A DNA stretch of 64,000 nt from Streptomyces caelestis (GTDB lineage Bacteria > Actinomycetota > Actinomycetes > Streptomycetales > Streptomycetaceae): the NCBI RefSeq assembly GCF_001279005.1, contig NZ_LGCN01000240.1:62001-126000 (forward strand), written 5' to 3'. Numbering within the stretch: the first letter of the stretch is position 1; every line of letters begins with the position of its first letter. Positions 34,373-42,610 of the stretch are shown here, piece after piece. The notes beneath the pieces were generated by a model, which did no database searches, was not told the DNA's origin, and was given only the letters and a program-made list of their open reading frames with translations. A program made the position numbers and the translations under genes.

Positions 34373-36319
34373 TCACCGTCCGGGAGGGCCGGGCGGAGCG
34401 GGCCCGGCGTCCGCGGTCGCGTCTCCCGGACCCGTGCCGCTCCAGATCCTGCCCATCTCGGGGGATGCCGCCATGACCTCGTCGAAGGCGCCCGATGCCT
34501 CCACCCGCCCGTCCACGAGCACCACCACGCGGTCGGCCGCGCGCAGCAGCGCCGGCCGGTGGGAGACCGCGAGCACGGTGCGCGTCCCGTCCAGCAGCCT
34601 CTCCCACAGCAGGTGCTCGGTGTCCGGGTCCAGGGCGCTGGAGACGTCGTCCAGCACCAGGAGTTCGGGGCCGCCCGCCAGCATGCGGGCGATGGCGGCG
34701 CGCTGGACCTGTCCGCCCGACAGGCGCAGGCCGCGCGGGCCCACCACGGTGTCCGGTCCGTCCTGCATCGTCGCGAGGTCGGGCTCCATCACGGCGAGGC
34801 GGACGGCCTCGTCGAAGGCCGCGCCGTCCCGGCCCAGGAGGACGTTCTCCCGCACCGTCCCGCTGAACAGCCGCGGGACCTGCGGGGTGTATCCGCAGCG
34901 GGGTGCGATCAGGAACGAGGCCGGGTCGGTGACGGGTTCGCCGTTCCACAGGACGGTGCCCCCGTCGTGCGGCAGCAGTCCGAGCACGGCCCGGACGAGG
35001 GTGCTCTTGCCGGAGCCGACGCGGCCGGTGACCACGGTGACGGTGTGCCGCTCCACCACCAGGTCCACGTCCGCTATGCCGTGCGGTGTGCCGGGGTGGC
35101 GGGCCGTCAGGCGGCGGACGGTCAGTTCCCGCAGGGGCGACTCCCCTGGGGGCAGTCCCCGTGCGGGCGATTCCCGCGGGGACGGGGCGGGTCGCGGGTC
35201 GGTGTCCGGGGCGGCGGCCTTCTCCTCCGCTTCCGGTACGAGGGGCGGACCGGCCCGCTCCGGGGACCACCGCAGCCGGCCGCCGAGGAAACCGGCGACC
35301 CGTCCCAGCGCCACGGAGACCCGCTGCAGCCGTACGGACAGCATGCCGATCGAACCGAGGGCCTCGGTCAGGACCTGCAGGTAGAAGGCGAACAGGGCGA
35401 GGTCGCCGACGCTGAAGGCCCCCTCGTCCATCCGGCCCGCGACCAGCAGGAGCACCATGGCGACCCCGATCGGAGCCGCGTTGCCGATCACCGTGCGCTG
35501 GACGACGGCGTACAGTTCCTCCCGCACCGCGGCTCGGGCACGGACACCGTTCAGCCGGGTGACGTGCGCGGCGACCCGCGGTTCGGCGGCGGCCGCCTGC
35601 ACCGCTCCGACGGCGCCCACCATCTCCCGCAGGGCTCCCGCCACCTCGCCGGACGCGGCCCGGGTGGCGCGCCGGTAGCGCAGGAACCGGCTGTGGGCCA
35701 GTGCGGTGACCAGCGTCAGCAGGACGAGGAGGGCGAGAAGGGCGCCGGTGACCGCGGCGTCGACGCGCATCATCACCGTGACCGACGCGGCGACGAACAG
35801 CCAGTGGGCGAGGTTGGTCGGCGCCCAGGCGACGAAGAACCCCGTCTCGTCGACGTCCTCGCCCACGGTGCGCAGGGACTCACCGGGCGTGGTGCGGGCG
35901 GTCACCTCCGGCCCGCGCAGAGCCGAGCCGAGCAGGGCGTGCCGCAGCCGGGCCGTGGTGCCGTACTGGACCTTCGGCTCCAGCCTGGTGATGATCACGC
36001 CGAACTGGAGAAAGAGGCGTCCCGCCTCGATCCCGGCCACCAGGGCGATGATCAGCCATACGCCGCCGTCCGCGCCGAGCGCGTCGAACAGCCGCTGGAA
36101 CAGCAGCCCCACCGCGAGCGTGCCCAGCCGCAGGAGGATCCACAGACCGGTGAGGGTCCAGTAGACGCGGGCGGACCCGCGCAGCACGTCCACGAGCCGC
36201 CCGAGGACGGACCGCCGCTCGGCTCCCCCGGCCGCGGGCCCCGTCCGTTCCCGCTCCGCCTCCCGGTCCGCCGGCCCTCCTCCGTCGTCCGCCCGCTCCA
36301 CGGGCCGCAGCCGGGTCAC
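34373..36319 (-). CDS. ABC exporter half-transporter, second of a pair (MoeD5/MoeJ5-like)
   Basis: A fused membrane/ATPase exporter subunit of 648 residues, from GTG 36319. Residues 45-350 hold about six spans. The nucleotide-binding domain (about 420-625) has VVTGRVGSGKSTLVRAVLG (Walker A), LRLSGGQVQRAAIARML (signature) and LLVLDDVSSALDPDT (Walker B with D rather than E as the next residue). That degenerate catalytic acid is typical of the non-canonical half of heterodimeric exporters. It lies 17 nt downstream of the other exporter subunit, so they surely pair. The expected cargo is the phosphoglycolipid. The stretch 365-415 is a Pro/Ser-rich insertion before the ATPase. Confidence 0.9.
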   Translation of the reverse strand: MTRLRPVERADDGGGPADREAERERTGPAAGGAERRSVLGRLVDVLRGSARVYWTLTGLWILLRLGTLAVGLLFQRLFDALGADGGVWLIIALVAGIEAGRLFLQFGVIITRLEPKVQYGTTARLRHALLGSALRGPEVTARTTPGESLRTVGEDVDETGFFVAWAPTNLAHWLFVAASVTVMMRVDAAVTGALLALLVLLTLVTALAHSRFLRYRRATRAASGEVAGALREMVGAVGAVQAAAAEPRVAAHVTRLNGVRARAAVREELYAVVQRTVIGNAAPIGVAMVLLLVAGRMDEGAFSVGDLALFAFYLQVLTEALGSIGMLSVRLQRVSVALGRVAGFLGGRLRWSPERAGPPLVPEAEEKAAAPDTDPRPAPSPRESPARGLPPGESPLRELTVRRLTARHPGTPHGIADVDLVVERHTVTVVTGRVGSGKSTLVRAVLGLLPHDGGTVLWNGEPVTDPASFLIAPRCGYTPQVPRLFSGTVRENVLLGRDGAAFDEAVRLAVMEPDLATMQDGPDTVVGPRGLRLSGGQVQRAAIARMLAGGPELLVLDDVSSALDPDTEHLLWERLLDGTRTVLAVSHRPALLRAADRVVVLVDGRVEASGAFDEVMAASPEMGRIWSGTGPGDATADAGPAPPGPPGR

Positions 36320-36336
36320 GGCCCGTCCCCCGTCCC

Positions 36337-38088
36337 TCACCGGGCGGCCCCCGCCGTGCGGAGGAGTTCGTGGAAGTGCGACGAGGGGTCGGCGGCGAGG
36401 GCGGTCCGCTCCCCCTCCTCGGCGACCTCGCCGTCCTCCAGTACCAGGATCCGGTCGGCGTTGCGCAGCAGGTGCGGCCGGTGCTCGACCACGACGGCGG
36501 TCCTGCCGTCGAGAAGCCGCTCCAGCGCGGGCACCAGAAGCCGCTCGCTGTACGGATCCAGCCGGGCCGTCGGCTCGTCCATCAGGACCAGTCCCGGATC
36601 GCGCAGGAACACCCTGGCCAGCGCGAGTTGTTGCTCCTCGCCCGCGGACATGCCGCGGGCGCCGGCGCCGAGCAGCGTGTCCAGACCGTCGGGCAGGGTG
36701 CGCAGCCAGGGGCCGAGCCCCGCCTCGCCCAGCGCGGCGTGCAGCCGGTCGTCGGAAACGGTGCGGTCGAAGAAGGTGAGGTTGTCGCGCAGTGCGGCGT
36801 GGAAGACGTGCACCTCCTGCGTGACCAGCGCGACCCGGCCGCGCAACGCCCGGGGGTCGAGTTCCGTCACGTCCAGGCCTCCGGCCGACACCGTGCCCGT
36901 CACCGGCCGGTGGAGCCCGAACAGCAGCCGCACCACGGTGGACTTGCCGCTCCCGGTGCGCCCCACGACGCCGAGGCGTTCGCCGGGGCGCAGGGTGAAG
37001 GAGACGTCCCGCAGCACCGGCTCGTCGGGCTCGTAGGAGAAGGAGACCCGGTCGAAGCGGACGCCGGGCCGCCCGGCCGGCAGGGTCCGGTTCCCCGTGC
37101 GGGGCGCCGTCCCGTGGCCCAGCAGGTCCCTCAGCCGCTGGACGCTCGCGGCGGCGTCCTCCAGGTCGCGGAAGCGGGTGGTGACCGCGAGCAGGGGGCG
37201 GCGCAGCAGCATGGCGTAGGACAGGGAGGCGAAGGCCGTCCCGGTGGAGAGCTGGCCGCGGGAGTGCAGCCAGGCGCTGACCGCCAGGGCGAGGACGACG
37301 CTGACGGCGGACAGGCCCTGCACGGTGGCGGGCCAGCGGGCCGAGACACGGGCGGCCTCCCGGGCCTTGCGGTACAGGTCGTCCTGGCGCTCGCCGAGTT
37401 CCCGCAGCGTGTACCGCGCGGCCCCGTTGGAGCGCAGGTCCTCCGCCGCCGCGAGGCGCTCCTCGAGGAAGCCCTGCAGGTCCGCCGCCACCCGCTGCCG
37501 TGCGGTGACGAAGGGCATGGCGCGGCCCACCAGGGTCCGCAGCAGCAGAAGGGTGCCTGCCGCGAACGGGGCGAAGACCAGGGCGAGCCGCCACTCCAGC
37601 CGGAACAGGGCGACGAGGACGCCGACGATCAGCAGCGCCTGGGCCAGCAGCTCCAGCAGCAGCGCCGACATCACCGCGGCGAGCCGGGTGACGTCGCCGT
37701 CCATCCGCTCGACGAGTTCGCCCGGAGGATGTGCGCGGTAGAAGTCCGGCGGCCGGCTCAGGCAGTGCGCGACCAGGTCCGCACGGAGCCGGTCGGTGCT
37801 GCGCCAGGCCAGCCGCGAGGACAGCGCCTCGGTGCCCGTGGTGACCACGAGCACGCCCAGGGCGGCGGCCAGGGACCAGGCGGCCAGGTCCGTCAGCGCG
37901 CCGCCGGAGTCGCCCGAGAGCGTCCCGTCGATGAACCCGCGCAGCAGGTAGGGCGCCACGAGCTGGAGCACGATCCCGGAAGGGACCAGCAGGGCCAGCA
38001 GCGTCATGGCGGTCCGTTCGCCGCGCAGGTAGCGGACGAGCATGGAAAGGTGCCGTAACGGGCTGCCTGCCAACGTATCCTCCCCCAT
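36337..38088 (-). CDS. ABC exporter half-transporter, first of a pair (MoeD5/MoeJ5-like)
   Basis: 583 residues with an ABC_membrane domain of about six spans (20-310). Its ATPase domain has VVGRTGSGKSTVVRLLFG, GMSAGEEQQLALARVFL (signature with SAGEE) and LVLMDEPTARLDPYS (Walker B with catalytic Glu). It therefore carries the competent ATP site of the heterodimer. The start is uncertain: ATG 38088 lacks a ribosome site, while GGGGGAGG lies just before an in-frame TTG (38073). Both starts include a TTA codon at 38056-38058; a later ATG at 38043 would exclude it. It is divergent from the moeE5-like gene across a 328-nt promoter region. Confidence 0.9.
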   Translation of the reverse strand: MGEDTLAGSPLRHLSMLVRYLRGERTAMTLLALLVPSGIVLQLVAPYLLRGFIDGTLSGDSGGALTDLAAWSLAAALGVLVVTTGTEALSSRLAWRSTDRLRADLVAHCLSRPPDFYRAHPPGELVERMDGDVTRLAAVMSALLLELLAQALLIVGVLVALFRLEWRLALVFAPFAAGTLLLLRTLVGRAMPFVTARQRVAADLQGFLEERLAAAEDLRSNGAARYTLRELGERQDDLYRKAREAARVSARWPATVQGLSAVSVVLALAVSAWLHSRGQLSTGTAFASLSYAMLLRRPLLAVTTRFRDLEDAAASVQRLRDLLGHGTAPRTGNRTLPAGRPGVRFDRVSFSYEPDEPVLRDVSFTLRPGERLGVVGRTGSGKSTVVRLLFGLHRPVTGTVSAGGLDVTELDPRALRGRVALVTQEVHVFHAALRDNLTFFDRTVSDDRLHAALGEAGLGPWLRTLPDGLDTLLGAGARGMSAGEEQQLALARVFLRDPGLVLMDEPTARLDPYSERLLVPALERLLDGRTAVVVEHRPHLLRNADRILVLEDGEVAEEGERTALAADPSSHFHELLRTAGAAR

Positions 38089-38416
38089 TCGCCCGGCGGC
38101 GAACGACCAGCATAAAGTCCCCCGCGTCTCCTTGTGAATGACACCGGAATGCCGATTGCGCCCCTCCCGACCAGGGACTGAAGCATGCTATTGCTCGTGA
38201 TTGACGCGTGCTGTTAGACTCCCCAGGTCTCTTGGTCCGGACATGTGTTTCTCGACGCCAAAAGCCTGGTCAGCCGCGTTCTTCACCGCCGCACAGCGCC
38301 ACGGGCGTCCGGGCGGTCGGACCGGTCGATCCGGAGGCAGACGCGCGCACGTGCACCGAATGCACCGCCCAAGCACCGCCTTGAACAGCCACATGTGAGC
38401 GAAACAAGGGGGATTC
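38089..38416. other. Divergent promoter region between exporter genes and the moeE5-like gene
   Basis: 328 nt without a gene, driving the ABC pair leftward and the moeE5-moeM5 block rightward. A weak candidate promoter for the right side is TTGCTC (38191-38196) with TAGACT (38215-38220) at 18-bp spacing. No clear operator was seen. Confidence 0.45.
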
Positions 38417-39439
38417 ATGCCGAGCGACACACGCGGTACGGACTCAACGGACGACAACGTTCTGGTCACCGGTGCGGCCGGTTTCATCGGATCGCATCTC
38501 GTGACGGAATTGAGGAGTTCCGGCAGAAACGTTGTGGCGTTGGACCGCAAGCCATTTCCTGACGACTTGGAGAGGCGGCCGCCAGGCCTTTCCGGATCAC
38601 TCCGGACGATACGCGGCGATCTGAACTCGCTCCGTCTGGCGGACTGCCTGGAAAACACCTCGACGGTGTTCCACCTGGCCGCATTACCCGGGGTCCGCCC
38701 GTCGTGGACCCAATTCCCCGAGTACCTCCAGTGCAACGTACTGGCGACCCAGCGCCTGCTGGAGGCCTGCGTCCAGGCCGGAGTGGAACGCGTGGTGGTC
38801 GCCTCGTCGTCCAGCGTGTACGGCGGCGCGGACGGCGCGATGAGCGAGGACGACCTGCCCCGTCCGCTCTCCCCCTACGGGGTCACCAAGCTCGCCGCGG
38901 AGCGGCTGGCCCTGGCCTTCGCCGCCCGGGACGACGCCAAACTGTCGGTCGGCGCCCTGCGGTTCTTCACCGTCTACGGTCCCGGACAGCGCCCGGACAT
39001 GTTCATCTCCCGCCTGATCCGGTCGACGCTGCGCAACGAGCCCGTCGAGATCTACGGCGACGGGACCCAGCTCCGCGACTTCACCCACGTGTCCGACGTG
39101 GTGCGCGCGCTGGTGCTGGCCGCGGCGGTCCGGGACCGGGGCAGCGCGGTCCTGAACATCGGCACGGGGAACGCCGTCTCGGTCAACGAAGTGGTTTCCA
39201 TGACCACCGAGTTGACCGGATCGCGCCCGTGCACCTCGTACGGCGCGGCCCGCATCGGCGACGTCCGCTCGACCACCGCCGACGTCCGGCGGGCGGCCGG
39301 CGTCCTGGGCTTCACGGCCCGGACGGGACTGCGCGAGGGACTCGCCACCCAGATCGAGTCGACCCGGCGGTCGCTGGCCCGCGAAGCGCAGGACGCCGTC
39401 GCGGTCGACGGTTCCACGGCGTCCGCACCGCGGCTGTAG
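38417..39439 (+). CDS. moeE5: UDP-glucuronate 4-epimerase-like SDR (MoeE5-like)
   Basis: A 340-residue extended SDR with AAGGGGG ahead of ATG 38417. The NAD motif is VTGAAGFIGSHLV, the catalytic block SSSSVYGG, and YxxxK lies in YGVTKLAAERLA. LRFFTVYGPGQRPDM is the usual substrate-side string. In the moenomycin pathway MoeE5 supplies UDP-galacturonic acid for the first and the terminal sugar. Codon 90 is TTA (38684-38686), giving bldA dependence. The moeF5-like gene starts 5 nt after its stop, opening a seven-gene rightward block. A general UDP-hexose 4-epimerase is the alternative, but order and context favour MoeE5. Confidence 0.85.
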   Translation: MPSDTRGTDSTDDNVLVTGAAGFIGSHLVTELRSSGRNVVALDRKPFPDDLERRPPGLSGSLRTIRGDLNSLRLADCLENTSTVFHLAALPGVRPSWTQFPEYLQCNVLATQRLLEACVQAGVERVVVASSSSVYGGADGAMSEDDLPRPLSPYGVTKLAAERLALAFAARDDAKLSVGALRFFTVYGPGQRPDMFISRLIRSTLRNEPVEIYGDGTQLRDFTHVSDVVRALVLAAAVRDRGSAVLNIGTGNAVSVNEVVSMTTELTGSRPCTSYGAARIGDVRSTTADVRRAAGVLGFTARTGLREGLATQIESTRRSLAREAQDAVAVDGSTASAPRL

Positions 39440-39444
39440 CCGGC

Positions 39445-41394
39445 ATGTGCGGATTCGTCGGATTCAGTGACTCGGGCTTCGCGCGGGAGGACAGGTGGGC
39501 CACGGCCGAGCACATGCTCGCCGCCGTGGCGCACCGCGGCCCCGACGGCTCGGGCCGGCTGCACCACCGGGGCGTCACCCTCGCGCACTGCGCCCTGACC
39601 TTCACCGACCCGGATCACGGCACGCAGCCGTTCGTCTCCGCGTCGGGAGCGACCGCCCTGGTGTTCAACGGCGAGATCTACAACCACGCCGAACTGCGCG
39701 CCGAGCTACGGGCCGCCGGCGTCGCGCTGCGCACCGGCAGCGACACCGAGGTCCTGGTGGAGCTGTACGAGTTGCGGGGAACGCGGATGCTCGAGCGGCT
39801 GCGGGGCATGTTCGCCTTCGCCCTGCACGACGCCCGTACCGGCACCACCGTGCTGGCCCGCGACCCGATGGGCAAGAAGCCCCTCTACTACACCCGGGTG
39901 CCGAACGGCATCGCCTTCGCCTCCGAGCTCACCGCCCTGCTGCGGCACCCCGCCGCACCGCGCGTCCCCGATCCCGGCGCGCTCGCCGACTACCTGGTGT
40001 TCCAGGCGTTCTGCGCCCCCGCCTCGGCCGTGCGGGGAGTGAGCAAGGTACGCCCCGGAAGCTGTGTCACCCACGAGCGCGGAAAGTTGCGGGAGACCGA
40101 GTTCTGGCGGCCCCGCCTCGCCCCCGGCAGCGGAGCGCGCCGGGGTCCCGGACTGCGGGAGGCCGAGCGGCAGTTCGAGGAGTTGTTCCGGGCCGCCGTC
40201 GCCCGGCGCGTCACCAGCACCGACCGCCGCCTGGGCGTGCTGCTCAGCGGCGGACTGGACTCCAGCGCGGTGGCCGCGGTGGCCCAGCAGCTCCGGCCGG
40301 AGCGGCCGGTGCCCACCTTCAGCGCGGGGTTCGTGGACCCGGACTTCGACGAGAGCGACCACGCCCTGGCGGTGGCACGCCATCTCGGCACCGAACACCA
40401 TGTGGTGCGGATCGGCGGCCCGGACCTGGCGGACGTGGTGGAGTCCGAACTGGCTTACGCGGACGAGCCGTTGGCCGACCCCTCCCTGCTGCCGACGCGT
40501 CTGGTCTGCCGGGCGGCCCGCGCGCACGTGCGGGGCGTCCTCACCGGTGACGGCGCGGACGAACTACTCCTGGGGTACCGCTACTTCCAGGCCGAGCGGG
40601 CGATCGAGCTGCTGCTGCGCGTTCTGCCCGCCCCCCGGCTGGAGGCTCTCGCCCGGCAGCTCGCGCGCCGGCTGCCGGCCCGTTCCGGCAACCTTCCCGT
40701 GGCGGCGGCCCTCGGTCTGCTGGCCAGGGGACTGCGCGCCTCCCCCGAGCACCGCTTCTATCTCTCGACGGCACCCTTCACCCCGGGTGAGCTGCCGGAG
40801 GTGCTCACCCCCGAGGCCGGGGCCGAGCTGACCGGGCACGATCCGTTCGCCGAGATCTCACGCCTGCTCCGGGACCAGCCCGGCCTCTCCCAGGTCCAGC
40901 TCAGCCAACTCGCCGTGACGACCCACTTCCTGCGGGACGTGATCCTCACCAAGACGGACCGGGGCGGCATGCGCAGCGCCCTCGAACTGCGGTCGCCCTT
41001 CCTCGACCTGGACCTGGTCGAGTACGGCAACTCCCTGCCCACCGGCCTGAAACTGCACCGGTTCACCGGCAAGTACCTGCTGCGGCGGATCGCCGCCGAC
41101 TGGCTTCCCCCCGCCGTCGTGCGCAGGACCAAACGGGGCTTCCGCGCGCCGACGGCCGCTCTGCTCCGCGGGGAGCTGCGGCCCCTGCTCCTGGACACCC
41201 TCTCCACGGCGTCGCTGCGCCGCGGCGGTCTGTTCGACACCGGGGCGGTGCGCCTGCTGATCGACGACCACCTCGGCGGCCGGCGGGACACGTCCCGCAA
41301 GCTGTGGGCCCTCCTGGTCTACCAGCTCTGGGCCGAGAACCTGACGGCCCGGCCCCGCGCCTCCGAGTCCCCCGCGTACCCGGCCCTCTCCTAG
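39445..41394 (+). CDS. moeF5: Glutamine-dependent amidotransferase, asparagine-synthase type (MoeF5-like)
   Basis: A 649-residue AsnB homologue. It begins MCGFVGFSD, so after Met removal Cys is the glutaminase nucleophile. HRGPDGSG, VFNGEIYNH and the 75-110 SDTEVLVELY block complete the N-terminal class II glutaminase. The synthetase half has the PP-loop VLLSGGLDSSAVAAVA, LTGDGADELLLGY and RSPFLDLDLVEY. MoeF5 converts the carboxylate of the first galacturonate (unit F) to the carboxamide, using glutamine nitrogen. The start is 5 nt behind the moeE5-like stop and the next gene follows after 7 nt. Confidence 0.88.
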   Translation: MCGFVGFSDSGFAREDRWATAEHMLAAVAHRGPDGSGRLHHRGVTLAHCALTFTDPDHGTQPFVSASGATALVFNGEIYNHAELRAELRAAGVALRTGSDTEVLVELYELRGTRMLERLRGMFAFALHDARTGTTVLARDPMGKKPLYYTRVPNGIAFASELTALLRHPAAPRVPDPGALADYLVFQAFCAPASAVRGVSKVRPGSCVTHERGKLRETEFWRPRLAPGSGARRGPGLREAERQFEELFRAAVARRVTSTDRRLGVLLSGGLDSSAVAAVAQQLRPERPVPTFSAGFVDPDFDESDHALAVARHLGTEHHVVRIGGPDLADVVESELAYADEPLADPSLLPTRLVCRAARAHVRGVLTGDGADELLLGYRYFQAERAIELLLRVLPAPRLEALARQLARRLPARSGNLPVAAALGLLARGLRASPEHRFYLSTAPFTPGELPEVLTPEAGAELTGHDPFAEISRLLRDQPGLSQVQLSQLAVTTHFLRDVILTKTDRGGMRSALELRSPFLDLDLVEYGNSLPTGLKLHRFTGKYLLRRIAADWLPPAVVRRTKRGFRAPTAALLRGELRPLLLDTLSTASLRRGGLFDTGAVRLLIDDHLGGRRDTSRKLWALLVYQLWAENLTARPRASESPAYPALS

Positions 41395-41401
41395 GAGAAC
41401 C

Positions 41402-42610
41402 ATGGCTGCTCCCGACCGACCGCACATCCACGTGCTCTCCCCCCGGACCTGGGGCGAGTTCGGCAACTACCTGGCCGCGACGCGCTTCTCCCGCGCCCTG
41501 CGGAGCGCGATCGACGCGGAGGTGACCCTCCTGGAGGCGGAACCGATCCTGCCGTGGATCGGGGAGGCCGGGGCGGAGATCCGGACCATCTCCCTGGAGA
41601 GCCCCGACGCGGTGGTCCGCAACCAGCGGTACATGGCTCTCATGGACCGCCTCCAGACGCGTTTCCCGGAAGGGTTCGAGGCCGACCCCACGCCCGCCCA
41701 GCGGGCCGACCTGGAGCCCCTCACCCGGCATCTGCGCCGTACCGCCCCGGACGCGGTGGTCGGCACGAAGGGGTTCGTGGCGAGGCTGTGCGTCGCCGCC
41801 GTCCGGCTGGCCGGAACGTCCACCCGGGTGGTCAGCCACGTGACCAACCCCGGGCTGCTGCACCTGCCGCTGCACCGCAGCCGGTACCCGGACCTGACGT
41901 TGGTCGGCTTCCCCCGGGCGAAGGAGCACCTGCTCGCCACGGCCGGCGGCGACCCGGAGCGCGTACGGGTGGTGGGGCCGCTCGTCGCGCAGCACGACCT
42001 GCGGGACTTCATGACCAGCGAGTCGGCCGCCTCCGACGCGGGCCCCTGGGGCGCCGGTCCGGGCCCGGACCGGCCCCGGGTGATCGTCTTCTCCAACCGG
42101 GGCGGGGACACGTACCCGGAGCTGGTGCGGCGCCTCGCCGACCGGCACCCCGGCATCGACCTCGTCTTCGTCGGCTACGGCGACCCCGAGCTGGCCCGTC
42201 GCACCGCGGCCGTCGGACGACCCCACTGGCGGTTCCACAGCGTGCTCGGGCAGAACGAGTACTTCGACTACATCCGCCGTGCCTCCCGGTCGAGGTACGG
42301 GCTCCTCATCTCGAAGGCCGGCCCCAACACCACCCTCGAGGCGGCCTACTTCGGCATACCGGTGCTGATGCTCGAATCGGGGCTGCCCATGGAGCAGTGG
42401 GTGCCGGGACTCATCGACGAGGAGGGGCTGGGCCGCGCCTGCGCCACACCCGAGGAGCTCTTCGGCACGGCGGACGACTGGCTGTCCCGCCCCTCGGTGA
42501 TCGAGGGGCACAAGAAGGCCGCGCTCTCCTTCGCCGACTCCGTGCTGGACCAGGACGCGGTGACGGACCGGATCGGAGCCGCCCTCCGGGCCCTGCTGGA
42601 AGCCCGGTGA
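41402..42610 (+). CDS. moeGT1: GT-B glycosyltransferase, MurG-like (MoeGT1-like)
   Basis: 402 residues behind a strong AGGAGAACC site. The fold is GT-B: N-domain with VLSPRTWGEFGNYLAATRFS and a C-domain with VIVFSNRGGDTYPELV, FHSVLGQNEYFDYI and ISKAGPNTTLEAAYFGIPVLM. The last string matches the nucleotide-sugar-binding end of MurG/MGDG-synthase-type enzymes (SGPGTxxEAxxxGxP). In moenomycin, MoeGT1 puts galacturonic acid on farnesyl-phosphoglycerate. Its place between MoeF5- and MoeH5-like genes is the basis for the symbol. Its stop overlaps the next start (GTGA). Confidence 0.8.
   Translation: MAAPDRPHIHVLSPRTWGEFGNYLAATRFSRALRSAIDAEVTLLEAEPILPWIGEAGAEIRTISLESPDAVVRNQRYMALMDRLQTRFPEGFEADPTPAQRADLEPLTRHLRRTAPDAVVGTKGFVARLCVAAVRLAGTSTRVVSHVTNPGLLHLPLHRSRYPDLTLVGFPRAKEHLLATAGGDPERVRVVGPLVAQHDLRDFMTSESAASDAGPWGAGPGPDRPRVIVFSNRGGDTYPELVRRLADRHPGIDLVFVGYGDPELARRTAAVGRPHWRFHSVLGQNEYFDYIRRASRSRYGLLISKAGPNTTLEAAYFGIPVLMLESGLPMEQWVPGLIDEEGLGRACATPEELFGTADDWLSRPSVIEGHKKAALSFADSVLDQDAVTDRIGAALRALLEAR

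Noticed and set aside
34373..38113. A single 1246-residue ABC protein covering both exporter genes
   Set aside because: Its first half is a wrong-frame translation of the 36337-38088 gene; two separate exporter subunits with complete motifs explain the region better.
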